Source of the DNA: an uncultured Alphaproteobacteria bacterium
GTDB lineage: Bacteria > Pseudomonadota > Alphaproteobacteria > HIMB59
Length of the DNA stretch: 41,644 nucleotides
NCBI GenBank assembly: GCA_902616855.1
Contig: CACMUL010000009.1
Location: 1 to 41,644, forward strand
Direction: 5' to 3'
Part shown: in pieces, positions 18,137 through 26,493 of the stretch
How positions within the stretch are numbered: position 1 is the stretch's first letter
Layout of the letters: every line of letters begins with the position of its first letter
Translations under genes and position numbers: made by a program
The notes under the pieces: generated by a model
The model's database searches: none
What the model saw: the letters and a program-made list of their open reading frames with translations, nothing else
What the model was told of the DNA's origin: nothing

Positions 18137-19084
18137 ATGAATAATTTAAAAATTAAAAAAGTAGGACAAGATGTAATAAAGTTAGAATCCATTGCCTTAG
18201 CTAAGTTAGCAAGAAGTTTAGGAAAAGATTTTGTAAAAGCAGTTGAACTAATCTCTCAACAACAAGGTAAGGTCATAATTTCTGGTGTAGGTAAAAGTGG
18301 AAATATTGCAGGAAAGATTGCTGCATCTTTTACATCTACAGGGATACCAGCCATATATTTAAATCCTGTCGATGCTAGCCATGGAGATATGGGAATAGTA
18401 GAAAAAAATGATGTATTAATTATTTTATCTAATTCTGGAGAAACTCATGAACTATCAGATTTAATTAATTTTAGTAAGAAAAAAAAAATTAAAATTATTT
18501 CGATAACTTCTACTAGTAAAAGTCTGTTATCTAAAAATTCGGACATAAATTTGATCTTACCGTCTCATAAAGAAGCTGATAAACTGCAGATAATCCCAAC
18601 AACTTCAACAACAATGTCATTAGCTCTTGGTGATGCTCTTTGTTGTTCTGTATTAAGTCTTAGGAAATTTGATAAAAAATCATTTAGTGAACTTCACCCA
18701 GGTGGTAAAATTGGAAAAAAATTAAAAACGCTTAGTGAAATTATGGATACTGACATTCCTATCATAAGTACTCAATCATCAATAATTGATGCTGTTCTTA
18801 TAATGACTGAAAAAAAATATGGCTGTGTTGTTGTTTTAGAAAAAAATAAAAAAATAAAAGGTATTATCACAGATGGTGATTTGAGACGATCAATATCTAA
18901 AGTAAATATAAATGAAAAAGCTACAATGATAATGAAAAATAAACCAATTATTGCCTCTAGTGATTTGTTAATTTCATCAGCTATAGTTCTTATGAATAAA
19001 TACTCAATTACAAGTCTTATAATTGCCAAACAAAATAAACCAGTTGGTATAGTTAATATAAAAAAATGTTTAGAAAATGATTGA
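18137..19084 (+). CDS. kdsD: Arabinose-5-phosphate isomerase (KpsF/GutQ family)
   Basis: This enzyme converts ribulose 5-phosphate to arabinose 5-phosphate, the first step to Kdo for LPS. The 315 residues contain an N-terminal SIS sugar-isomerase domain (VIISGVGKSGNIAGKIAASF, LNPVDASHGDMGI, ILSNSGETHEL) and a C-terminal pair of CBS domains (MDTDIPIISTQSSIIDAVLIM, KGIITDGDLRRSI). ATG 18137 is preferred over an upstream TTG that would overlap rnd. It overlaps lptC by 8 nt. Its place next to lptCAB makes a role in LPS synthesis, rather than capsule, most likely. Confidence 0.95.
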   Translation: MNNLKIKKVGQDVIKLESIALAKLARSLGKDFVKAVELISQQQGKVIISGVGKSGNIAGKIAASFTSTGIPAIYLNPVDASHGDMGIVEKNDVLIILSNSGETHELSDLINFSKKKKIKIISITSTSKSLLSKNSDINLILPSHKEADKLQIIPTTSTTMSLALGDALCCSVLSLRKFDKKSFSELHPGGKIGKKLKTLSEIMDTDIPIISTQSSIIDAVLIMTEKKYGCVVVLEKNKKIKGIITDGDLRRSISKVNINEKATMIMKNKPIIASSDLLISSAIVLMNKYSITSLIIAKQNKPVGIVNIKKCLEND

Positions 19085-19505
19085 GTTTATAAGTAAAAAA
19101 ATTATTAACATATTAATAATTTTTGCTTTGGTTCTACAAGTGATTATTTACCTCTATAATCAAAGACCATTAATAACAAACTTTAGTAAAAAACAAATTA
19201 CTGTTGAAAATTTTTCAACTATAGCTCTTAGTAATTCTGGGATAACAAAAATTGGATCTGAAAAATTGAATAAAATTGATGAAGACAATATTTATTTAGA
19301 GGGTAAGTCTTTCTTAGAGAATAAAGAATATAAAATTTATGGTAATAATATAAACATTAGTCTATCAGAAGAAATTTCTTCAAGTAATGAGGCAGTAGAA
19401 GTAGTAAATTCAATGGGCATATTAAGTGCACAAGGATTTAAAAGTATAGAAAATGAGGGTAAGATTATCTTCAAAGGAAAGGTAAAATTAATTTTAAATG
19501 ATTAA
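19077..19505 (+). CDS. lptC: LPS export protein LptC
   Basis: LptC is the bitopic inner-membrane protein that receives LPS from LptB2FG and passes it to LptA. The 142 residues have one N-terminal transmembrane segment (about residues 9-27, IINILIIFALVLQVIIYLY). A beta-jellyroll region follows, with the periodic pattern of the family (IYLEGKSFLENKEYKIYGNN, AEVVNSMGILSAQGF-like text). It is shorter than E. coli LptC (191). Identity of the sequence alone is weak, and the call rests on size, topology and position between kdsD and lptA. Both borders overlap neighbours by 8 nt. Confidence 0.85.
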   Translation: MIEFISKKIINILIIFALVLQVIIYLYNQRPLITNFSKKQITVENFSTIALSNSGITKIGSEKLNKIDEDNIYLEGKSFLENKEYKIYGNNINISLSEEISSSNEAVEVVNSMGILSAQGFKSIENEGKIIFKGKVKLILND

Positions 19506-19959
19506 ATTATTTTATATGTTGATTTATTTATTCATTCTCTCAAACGCGAATTCTGAAAGTTATGTTAAGGCTGGAGAAAGTTTAGTTTGGGACTCAGATA
19601 ATAAAAACTATATTGCTAATGGAGATGTTATATTTAAAAATGAAAAATTTATTGCATATGCTGACAAAATGGTTGCAAATTATATTGAGGAAAACAATAG
19701 TGAAATTTTTACAATCATAGAACTTTTCGATAATGTAATAATTGAGTTTAAAAATGAAACCTTTAAAGGTAATTATGCAATTTACACACGTAATGATAAT
19801 ATAATAAAACTTACTGGTAACGTATCTATTGAGTCTCCGACTAGATTATTGACTGGATATGAGTTAATTGCTGACATTAACAACAATAAGAGAATACTCA
19901 ATTCAGCAAATGATGAGTCGCTTGTAGAGGTTTTATTAGACAATAATGCAGACAATTAA
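19498..19959 (+). CDS. lptA: LPS transport periplasmic protein LptA
   Basis: LptA forms the periplasmic bridge that carries LPS from LptC to LptD. The 153 residues begin with a hydrophobic signal peptide (about residues 1-18, ending near SNANS). An OstA-type jellyroll follows: LVWDSDNKNYIANGDVIFKN, FIAYADKMVANY, VIIEFKNETFKGNYAIYTR and NIIKLTGNVSIES, the repeated strand pattern of the family. The C-terminal end is short. It overlaps lptC by 8 nt and lptB by 14 nt, so all three transport components are co-translated. Confidence 0.9.
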   Translation: MIKLFYMLIYLFILSNANSESYVKAGESLVWDSDNKNYIANGDVIFKNEKFIAYADKMVANYIEENNSEIFTIIELFDNVIIEFKNETFKGNYAIYTRNDNIIKLTGNVSIESPTRLLTGYELIADINNNKRILNSANDESLVEVLLDNNADN

Positions 19960-20662
19960 ATTAATTGAAGTAAGTAAAAGTTTTAAGTCAAAAAAAGCCC
20001 TAAATAAAGTAAGTATTGAATTTAAAAATAATATAGTAAGTGGTTTATTAGGTCCAAACGGAAGTGGTAAAACAACCTTATTTAATATTATTGCTGGTTT
20101 TTTATCTCCAGATATTGGAGAAGTTTTATTCGATAATCAAAATCTCAACAAAAAAAGTTTAAGCATTAGATCAAAGCTGGGAATTTCTTATTTACCTCAA
20201 GAGGCTTCTATTTTTAGAGATTTAAATGTTTATGATAACATATTTTCAATAGCTGAATTGTTTCATGATAAGAGTTATTCGATCAAATTAACAAAAAATT
20301 TAATAAATCAATTTTCCTTAAATCAATTTAGTAAAACAAAGGGTAAATTATTATCTGGTGGGGAGAGAAGAAGAACAGAAATTGCCAGAGCCCTAGCTAG
20401 TAATCCAAAATTCCTTTTGCTTGATGAGCCGTTTGCTGGTATCGACCCAATAGCGATTGAAGAAGTTAAATCTACTATCTCATTATTAAAAAAAATGAAT
20501 ATAGGAATTATAATAACAGATCATAATGTTAAAGAGGCACTAAGTATTGTTGATTTTGGGTACATAATTTATAATGGCGAAATAATAAAATCTGGAAGCC
20601 CAAAGGAAATTACAACTGATAAATTTGTAAAAAAAATATATTTGGGTAAAAATTACAATTAA
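19946..20662 (+). CDS. lptB: LPS export ABC transporter ATP-binding protein LptB
   Basis: LptB is the ATPase that powers LPS extraction by LptF/LptG. The 238 residues are complete: Walker A GPNGSGKTT (near residue 36), Q-loop LPQEASIFRDLNVYDNI, the ABC signature LSGGERRRTEIARALA, Walker B FLLLDEPFAGIDP and switch His in ITDHNVKEAL. The pattern LSGGERRR and DHNV is characteristic of LptB. In many proteobacteria lptB is followed by rpoN, hpf and ptsN, but here aroA follows after only 4 nt. Confidence 0.97.
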   Translation: MQTIKLIEVSKSFKSKKALNKVSIEFKNNIVSGLLGPNGSGKTTLFNIIAGFLSPDIGEVLFDNQNLNKKSLSIRSKLGISYLPQEASIFRDLNVYDNIFSIAELFHDKSYSIKLTKNLINQFSLNQFSKTKGKLLSGGERRRTEIARALASNPKFLLLDEPFAGIDPIAIEEVKSTISLLKKMNIGIIITDHNVKEALSIVDFGYIIYNGEIIKSGSPKEITTDKFVKKIYLGKNYN

Positions 20663-20666
20663 TCTT

Positions 20667-21965
20667 ATGCCTTTAAGTCATTTAAGTAAAATTAAAGGTA
20701 CGTATTATCCTCCTGGTGATAAATCAATAAGTCATAGAATTTTAATATTGGCTGGTCAGGCGGTAGGTAAATCAAAAATTTCTAATTTATTAGAGGGAGA
20801 AGATGTAATAAATACATTAAATGCAATGAAATTATTTGGGGTACAAATCATTAAAAAAGAAAAAGATCACTTTGTTTTTGGCATACCACCTGGAGGATTG
20901 ATACAACCAAATAAAACTATTAATTTTGGAAACTCAGGCACAGGTATTAGATTAATTTTAGGATTAATATCATCAAATAACATTAAAGCATATTTAACTG
21001 GAGATAAATCTTTATGTAAAAGGCCTATGAAAAGAGTAACGGAACACTTGTCTAGAATTGGGGCAAAATTTGAAATGAAAAAAGATACGTTCCCTCCAAT
21101 AAAATTAAAGGGCACAGGAAAAGCTGTGCCTTTGAGTTTTAATATACTCATCCCATCAGCTCAAATTAAAAGCGCCATTATGCTTTCTGCGTTAAACACA
21201 AATGGGGTAATAAAAATTAAAGAGTTTAAATCTACAAGAGATCACACAGAAAATATGCTCAAATCTATGGGTTATAACATAAAAGTGAAGGAGGTGAGTA
21301 AATATAGGTTTATAGAAATGAAAAACAATAAAGAACTAAATACTATTCGTTATACTGTACCTGGCGATCCCTCTTCAGCCGCTTTCTTTATTACTGCTGC
21401 CTGTATGAAGCCAGGTTCAAAATTAATTGTTAAAAATATTCTTTTTAACAAAACTAGAATAGGATTTATCAAAACTTTAAAATCTATGGGTGGAAATATT
21501 AAAATTATTAGAAAAAAAAGAGTTCACAACGAATTGATAGCAGATCTAAAAATCCAACAAAATAAAATTTTAAATTCTATTACTTTAATGCCAGATGAAG
21601 TGCCTCTTCAAATAGATGAAATACCTATATTATCTATTGCGGCATCTTTTGCAGATGGCTTGACAATTTTTAAAGGTTTAAGAGAATTAACGGTAAAAGA
21701 AAGCAATAGATTATTGCTTATAAACGAGAACTTAAAAAGAATAGGTGTAAATTCAAAAATCAAAAATTATGATTTATATATATATGGTAACCAAGAGTTG
21801 AAAAAAGGTGGTGCTATTATTAAACATGAATATGACCATAGAATATTAATGTCCTTTTATATTGCCAACATAATATGTAAAAAAAACAATATAATTAATA
21901 ATAAATCCTGTGTAAAAACAAGCTATCCAACGTTTTTTAAACATACATCAGAGTTTATCAATTAA
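20667..21965 (+). CDS. aroA: 3-phosphoshikimate 1-carboxyvinyltransferase (EPSP synthase)
   Basis: AroA joins phosphoenolpyruvate to shikimate 3-phosphate, the sixth step of chorismate synthesis. The 432 residues match the family. PPGDKSISHRILILAGQA holds the shikimate- and PEP-binding Lys/Ser/Arg. It is followed by NSGTGIRLILGL, GDKSLCKRPMKR, SAQIKSAIMLSALN, DPSSAAFFITAA and the C-terminal EYDHRILMSF. The NSGTGIRL version, instead of NAGTAMRP, places it with class II-type enzymes common in alphaproteobacteria. It lies 4 nt after lptB and 68 nt before rpsA. Confidence 0.97.
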   Translation: MPLSHLSKIKGTYYPPGDKSISHRILILAGQAVGKSKISNLLEGEDVINTLNAMKLFGVQIIKKEKDHFVFGIPPGGLIQPNKTINFGNSGTGIRLILGLISSNNIKAYLTGDKSLCKRPMKRVTEHLSRIGAKFEMKKDTFPPIKLKGTGKAVPLSFNILIPSAQIKSAIMLSALNTNGVIKIKEFKSTRDHTENMLKSMGYNIKVKEVSKYRFIEMKNNKELNTIRYTVPGDPSSAAFFITAACMKPGSKLIVKNILFNKTRIGFIKTLKSMGGNIKIIRKKRVHNELIADLKIQQNKILNSITLMPDEVPLQIDEIPILSIAASFADGLTIFKGLRELTVKESNRLLLINENLKRIGVNSKIKNYDLYIYGNQELKKGGAIIKHEYDHRILMSFYIANIICKKNNIINNKSCVKTSYPTFFKHTSEFIN

Positions 21966-21971
21966 TTTTTC

Positions 21972-21999
21972 TTGAAAAACAATAATAAAGCTTTAAAAG
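21972..21999 (+). promoter_or_regulatory. Candidate rpsA promoter
   Basis: TTGAAA (21972-21977, five of six match to the -35 box) is followed after 16 nt by TAAAAG (21994-21999, four of six to the -10 box). This lies in the 68-nt gap between aroA and rpsA, the longest gap in the 17500-29362 run, and would allow extra transcription of ribosomal protein S1 beyond read-through. The match is modest and by eye only. Confidence 0.3.
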
Positions 22000-22014
22000 A
22001 ACCTAACTTATTTT

Positions 22015-22044
22015 GAAAGGTAAAAAATGAATAATGATATCTAA
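22015..22044 (+). promoter_or_regulatory. rpsA translation start region with nested five-codon ORF
   Basis: A purine-rich GAAAGG (22015-22020) lies 6 nt before an ATG at 22027 that opens only five codons (MNNDI, stop TAA 22042-22044). The S1 start ATG (22034-22036) is nested in this mini-ORF in another frame, 13 nt from GAAAGG, which is far for a Shine-Dalgarno. The arrangement could throttle S1 synthesis or allow re-initiation. It may also be that S1 mRNA simply does not use this Shine-Dalgarno. Confidence 0.45.
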
Positions 22045-23731
22045 CGACGAGTACGACAAACTACTAGACCAACAATTTGAAAACAAAAATAATATTTCTG
22101 CAAATAAAATAATTTCTGGAACAATTTTGAAAGTTAATGATCAACATATAACCGTTGACATTGGATACAAAAGTGAGGGCCAAATCCCAAAAGAAGAATT
22201 TCTAAATACTGGATCATCGGACGATCTAAAAACTGGACAAGTGATTGATGTTTTTGTTGAAAAGTTAGAGGATAGAGAAGGCAACGTAAAAGTCTCACAT
22301 GAAAAAGCTATTAAAATGAAATCGTGGGATAAACTTCAAAAACTCTATGACAAAAAGGAGAGAGTAAAAGGTTTTATTGTTGGTAAAGCTAAAGCTGGTC
22401 TCTATGTAAAAATTATGGGCACAAATGCATTTTTACCTTTGAGTCAAATTGACGTTCGTCCTGTTAGAGATATAAGTCATTTGATAAAGACTGAAGAAAC
22501 TTTTGAAATCTTAAAAATGGATTATTCAAAAGGAAACATTGTTGTTTCAAGAAAAGCTATACTTGAAGAAAAACAAAAAGAAATAAAAAACCAAATTCTT
22601 GAAAAGTCTAAAAATAATTCTGTGGTAACAGGAAAAGTGAAAACTTTTACAGACTATGGTGCATTCGTTGACCTAGGAGGTATTGATGGCTTAGTTCATT
22701 TAAGTGATATCTCGTGGAGTAGAATTGGTCACCCTTCAGATGTACTTGAAGTTGGTAAAAAATATGAATTTAAAATCCTAAAAGTTTCAGATGGTTCGGA
22801 TAAAATCAGCTTGGGGTATAAGCAGTTAAAAGATGATCCATGGGAAAATATTGAAGAAAAAATATCACTAAATGAAATTTATGATGGAAAGATTACACAT
22901 ATAACTGATTACGGTGCTTTTGTTCAACTCTCAGAAAAAGATTTGGAGGGTTTAGTTCACTCAAATGATATAAGTTGGACCAAAAAGAATATACATCCAA
23001 ATAAAATCCTTGAGGTTGGTTTCAATATAAGAGTTAAAATTTTAGAAATAGATAAAGAAAAGAAAAGGATAAGTCTTGGTATCAAACAAACAGAACCAAA
23101 TCCATGGGAAAATATTTTAAATGAGTATAAAAAAGATCAAATAATTAATACTGAAATAAAAAACATAACTGAGTTTGGAATATTTGCAAAACTAAATGAA
23201 AACATAGATGGATTAATACATAAAAATGACTTATCATGGACTGACTCTAATGGTGACAGAACATTAAAAAAATATCAAAAAAGTCAAAGCATTCAGGTTA
23301 AAATCTTAGAAATTGATCCTGATAAAGAGAAAATAAGCTTTGGCATAAAACAACTAACTGCTGATCCTTTCAATGAGTTCTTCAAAAATAAATCAAAGGG
23401 AGATATTGTATCTGCAAAAATTACCAAAATTAATAATAACGGAATTGATGTTGAAGTTGCTGACTTTATTGAGACAACTATCAGAAGAAAAGAACTTTCA
23501 AAAAATAAAGAAGAACAAAATATTTCTAGATATAATGAAGGACAAAAAATTGATGCTAAAATTAGTTCTATTGATCTTACCAATCGAAAATTCGCTCTTT
23601 CAATAAGACAATTAGAAATAGATGAAGAACAAAGTTTGTTAGAAAAATATGGATCTAAATCCTCTGGTTCAGTTTTGGGGGATATATTAGGTAAGGCTTT
23701 GGATGAGGACAAGGACTCCAAAGAGGAATAA
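22034..23731 (+). CDS. rpsA: 30S ribosomal protein S1
   Basis: S1 recruits mRNA to the 30S subunit. The 565 residues hold six S1/OB repeats: NKIISGTILKVNDQHITVDIG; RVKGFIVGKAKAGLYVKIMG; VVTGKVKTFTDYGAFVDLGG; IYDGKITHITDYGAFVQLSE; IINTEIKNITEFGIFAKLNE; DIVSAKITKINNNGIDVEVA. They are followed by an acidic tail (DEDKDSKEE). Repeats 3-5 carry the best RNA-binding pattern (GxFV/A, HxxDxSW). Start ATG 22034 is the first in this frame after a stop. The last 29 nt overlap the ihfB start. In most alphaproteobacteria cmk sits between aroA and rpsA, and here it is missing. Confidence 0.97.
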   Translation: MISNDEYDKLLDQQFENKNNISANKIISGTILKVNDQHITVDIGYKSEGQIPKEEFLNTGSSDDLKTGQVIDVFVEKLEDREGNVKVSHEKAIKMKSWDKLQKLYDKKERVKGFIVGKAKAGLYVKIMGTNAFLPLSQIDVRPVRDISHLIKTEETFEILKMDYSKGNIVVSRKAILEEKQKEIKNQILEKSKNNSVVTGKVKTFTDYGAFVDLGGIDGLVHLSDISWSRIGHPSDVLEVGKKYEFKILKVSDGSDKISLGYKQLKDDPWENIEEKISLNEIYDGKITHITDYGAFVQLSEKDLEGLVHSNDISWTKKNIHPNKILEVGFNIRVKILEIDKEKKRISLGIKQTEPNPWENILNEYKKDQIINTEIKNITEFGIFAKLNENIDGLIHKNDLSWTDSNGDRTLKKYQKSQSIQVKILEIDPDKEKISFGIKQLTADPFNEFFKNKSKGDIVSAKITKINNNGIDVEVADFIETTIRRKELSKNKEEQNISRYNEGQKIDAKISSIDLTNRKFALSIRQLEIDEEQSLLEKYGSKSSGSVLGDILGKALDEDKDSKEE

Positions 23732-24008
23732 GTCTGATATATTAAAGGCTTATTTGCAATCACAAACCGATTTAACCCCTAATATTAACAAAGCTTTATT
23801 TAATAGGTTTTTTGATATACTAGAGAAAAATATTTCCAATCACGTTACTGTTGAATTAAGAAACTTTGGCGTTTTTAAGTCAAGATTTATGGATAGTAGG
23901 TTTGGCTCAGACCCCAGAAATAAAAAAAAAATTTATATACCTTCTAAATGGAAGGTTAAATTTAAAGTTAGTGAGAATATAAATAAAAAGTTAAATGAAA
24001 AAACTTAA
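23703..24008 (+). CDS. ihfB: Integration host factor beta-like DNA-binding protein (HU/IHF family)
   Basis: This 101-residue protein bends DNA as part of the HU/IHF family. The helical base (NKSDILKAYLQSQ, ALFNRFFDILEKNI) and the beta saddle (VTVELRNFGVFKSRF) are clear. The flexible arm is unusual: DSRFGSDPRNKKKIYIPSKW stands where IHF has a PRTGRNPKTG-type turn, although the intercalating proline after Asp is kept. The position right after rpsA is the standard place for ihfB, which decides the name. ATG 23703 overlaps rpsA by 29 nt, and the overlap codes a basic N-terminal extension (MRTRTPKR). It overlaps pyrF by 14 nt. Confidence 0.88.
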   Translation: MRTRTPKRNKSDILKAYLQSQTDLTPNINKALFNRFFDILEKNISNHVTVELRNFGVFKSRFMDSRFGSDPRNKKKIYIPSKWKVKFKVSENINKKLNEKT

Positions 24009-24702
24009 ATCTTTTGTAGCTCTAGATCTCAAATCAAATACTCAAAATATTAGTATTGTTAAAAAACTATACCGCCATGTTTATGGTTTTAAAGTAGGGT
24101 ATAGATCTTTTTATAATAACCGTTCAAACGATCTAATATCAGAAATTAAAAAGTGGAAATGTAAATTATTCCTTGATTTAAAACTTCATGACATACCAAA
24201 TACAGTTAGCAGCGCAATAGACTCTTTATCGAACATTAACCCTGATTTTCTTACCTTGCATATATCAGGAGGTAACGAGATGATTAAGGCTGCATTAAGC
24301 TCTATTAAGAAAAATAAACTTAAAACTAAAATCTTAGGGGTAACATTATTGACGAGCTTAGATGGAAAAGATAGTAGGAAAATTTATAAAGAGAGGAATA
24401 CAAAAAAACTTGTAATAAAATTTGCTGAAATCGCAAATAATGTAAACATTCACGGCCTAATTTGTTCAGGAGGTGACCTGAAAGTTTTGGGAAAATTTAA
24501 TAAATTAATAAAAATAGTACCTGGTGTTAAAATGTTTGCTAGAAATGATGATCAAAAAAGAGTTGCTTTTGCTCATAATGCTTTACAAGATGGTGCAAGC
24601 TTTGTTGTATTAGGCAGAGAACTAATAGAAAGTAAAAAACCTTTAGATTTGTTAAAAAAATATGGCGAACAACATAAAAATAAAAATTTGTGGACAAAAT
24701 AA
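23995..24702 (+). CDS. pyrF: Orotidine 5'-phosphate decarboxylase
   Basis: PyrF makes UMP from OMP, the last step of de novo pyrimidine synthesis. The 235 residues form the expected TIM barrel: FVALDLKS at the first strand, FKVGYRSF with the second Lys, and the catalytic Asp-x-Lys-x-x-Asp array in LFLDLKLHDIPNTV. GVTLLTSLDG, LICSGG, IVPGVK and the phosphate-binding DGASFVVLGRELIES follow. The start overlaps ihfB by 14 nt and the end overlaps trpF by 41 nt. Presence in this cluster matches other alphaproteobacteria. Confidence 0.96.
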   Translation: MKKLKSFVALDLKSNTQNISIVKKLYRHVYGFKVGYRSFYNNRSNDLISEIKKWKCKLFLDLKLHDIPNTVSSAIDSLSNINPDFLTLHISGGNEMIKAALSSIKKNKLKTKILGVTLLTSLDGKDSRKIYKERNTKKLVIKFAEIANNVNIHGLICSGGDLKVLGKFNKLIKIVPGVKMFARNDDQKRVAFAHNALQDGASFVVLGRELIESKKPLDLLKKYGEQHKNKNLWTK

Positions 24703-25288
24703 TCCAGCTATTATTAATTACTGTCTTGATTTAAATATTTCTTATCAGGGATTAATTTTTTATGAAAAGAGTCCAAGGTTTATTAATATGGACACACTAT
24801 CTCTCGTTAACCAATATTTTAAATCATATAAAGATAAATTTGTGGGTGTTTTTGTTAATCCTTCAATTGATGAAATTAAAAACAAATTAGAAGTTTTTGA
24901 TTTTGATACAATTCAACTTCATGGGAGCGAAGATCAAAAATTTATAAAAGAAGTTAAAAGTAATTTTAAGAAAAAAATATATAAATCAATATCACCAGAA
25001 GATTTTAAAACAACTGAGTTGGTTGATGTAGATCAATTCCTTATCGAAGCGAAACCCTCTTTAAATCAGATGCCTGGAGGAAACAACAAAGCTTGGGACT
25101 GGTCTGATTTTGAAAATATTAAAAAACTTCCTTATATTTTATCAGGAGGTCTAAATGTCACTAATATCAAAAAGGCAATTAACTTAACAGGCACGGATTT
25201 TGTTGATATAAATTCTGGAGTAGAGGAGCAACCAGGTGAAAAAAGCCTTACTTTGATAGATGGTATTATTTCATCAATTTATAATTAA
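24662..25288 (+). CDS. trpF: Phosphoribosylanthranilate isomerase
   Basis: TrpF catalyses the Amadori rearrangement in tryptophan synthesis. The 208 residues have the catalytic Cys10 in IKIKICGQN and the usual [12 protein letters not shown] after it. [20 protein letters not shown], the catalytic Asp in the WDWSDF region, [10 protein letters not shown] and [14 protein letters not shown] follow. The ATG at 24662 lies inside pyrF. No later start could keep the first beta strand and the catalytic Cys, whose codon (24689-24691) itself lies inside the overlap. It overlaps trpB by one base (TAATG). Confidence 0.96.
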   Translation: MANNIKIKICGQNNPAIINYCLDLNISYQGLIFYEKSPRFINMDTLSLVNQYFKSYKDKFVGVFVNPSIDEIKNKLEVFDFDTIQLHGSEDQKFIKEVKSNFKKKIYKSISPEDFKTTELVDVDQFLIEAKPSLNQMPGGNNKAWDWSDFENIKKLPYILSGGLNVTNIKKAINLTGTDFVDINSGVEEQPGEKSLTLIDGIISSIYN

Positions 25289-26493
25289 TGAAAACATATA
25301 AACAACCTAGCACTGTTGGAAGATTTGGTGAGTTTGGTGGCATGTATGTTTCAGAAACATTAATGCCCCTATTAATAAATTTAGATAAATCTTACAAAAA
25401 AATTCAAAAGGATAAAAAATTTAAAAAAGAGCTAAATGATCTTTTTAAAAACTATGTGGGTAGGCCCTCCTCTTTGCACTACGCTAAAAATTTATCTAAA
25501 TATATTAATGGACCAAAAGTATATTTTAAAAGAGATGAGCTAAATCATACAGGAGCCCATAAAATTAATAATTGCCTTGGTCAAATACTCCTTGCAAAAA
25601 AAATGGGCAAAACAAGAATTATTGCTGAAACTGGTGCTGGACAGCATGGAGTTGCAACAGCAACTGTTTGTGCTCTTTTTGGTCTACCTTGTTATATTTA
25701 CATGGGATCTAAAGATATCGAAAGACAAAAGCCTAATGTTTTTAGAATGAAGCTTCTGGGAGCCACGATTATTCCTGTTGAGTCTGGCAGTAAATCTTTA
25801 AAAGATGCGATGAATGAAGCTTTAAGAGATTGGATTAAAAATGTTAGAGATACGTTTTATATTATCGGTTCTACCGCAGGTCCTCATCCCTATCCTAAAA
25901 TGGTAAGAGATTTTCAATCTGTAATTGGAAAAGAAGCAAGAGAACAAATATTAAAAGTAGAGAAAAAACTACCAGATTATTTGATAGCTTGCGTTGGAGG
26001 TGGATCAAATGCAATGGGTTTATTTTATCCATTTTTGAATGACAAAAAGGTAAAAATCATTGGAGTTGAGGCGGCTGGAAGAGGCGCTAAAACAGAAGAA
26101 ACAGCTGCTACAATGACCTCTGGAACCCCCGGTATTTTACATGGTAGTTATAGTTATGTCTTGCAAGATAGTGATGGACAAATAAAAGAGGCTCATTCAA
26201 TTTCTGCAGGTCTTGATTACCCTGGTGTAGGCCCTGAACACTCTTACTTAAAAGATATTAAAAGAGTTAAGTACTTTGGTATAACTGATAAAGAAGCTCT
26301 TGAAGCATTTCAAACATGTTCAAAACTAGAGGGAATTATTCCTGCTCTAGAGCCCTCCCATGCCCTAGCCTACTTAATTAAAGCATTTAAAAACAAACAT
26401 AAAAACAAAATTATAATTTTAAATTTGTGTGGACGAGGTGATAAAGATTTATTTACTGCGGCTAAAGCAATAGGATTTGATGCTGATGAATAA
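25288..26493 (+). CDS. trpB: Tryptophan synthase beta chain
   Basis: TrpB condenses indole with serine using pyridoxal phosphate, in an alpha2-beta2 complex with TrpA. The 401 residues are typical. Key blocks are [16 protein letters not shown] at the N-terminus, [19 protein letters not shown] with the PLP Lys, [32 protein letters not shown] for the phosphate, and [11 protein letters not shown] near the end. It starts one base into the trpF stop and shares its last 8 bases with trpA. The trpF-trpB-trpA set lacks trpC/D/E/G here, which must lie elsewhere, as is usual in this class. Confidence 0.98.
   Translation: MKTYKQPSTVGRFGEFGGMYVSETLMPLLINLDKSYKKIQKDKKFKKELNDLFKNYVGRPSSLHYAKNLSKYINGPKVYFKRDELNHTGAHKINNCLGQILLAKKMGKTRIIAETGAGQHGVATATVCALFGLPCYIYMGSKDIERQKPNVFRMKLLGATIIPVESGSKSLKDAMNEALRDWIKNVRDTFYIIGSTAGPHPYPKMVRDFQSVIGKEAREQILKVEKKLPDYLIACVGGGSNAMGLFYPFLNDKKVKIIGVEAAGRGAKTEETAATMTSGTPGILHGSYSYVLQDSDGQIKEAHSISAGLDYPGVGPEHSYLKDIKRVKYFGITDKEALEAFQTCSKLEGIIPALEPSHALAYLIKAFKNKHKNKIIILNLCGRGDKDLFTAAKAIGFDADE

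Noticed and set aside
23293-23763. 156-residue minus-strand frame across rpsA and ihfB
   Set aside because: It is a leucine/serine-rich shadow of the lysine-rich S1 reading frame, with no start signal and no recognisable domain.
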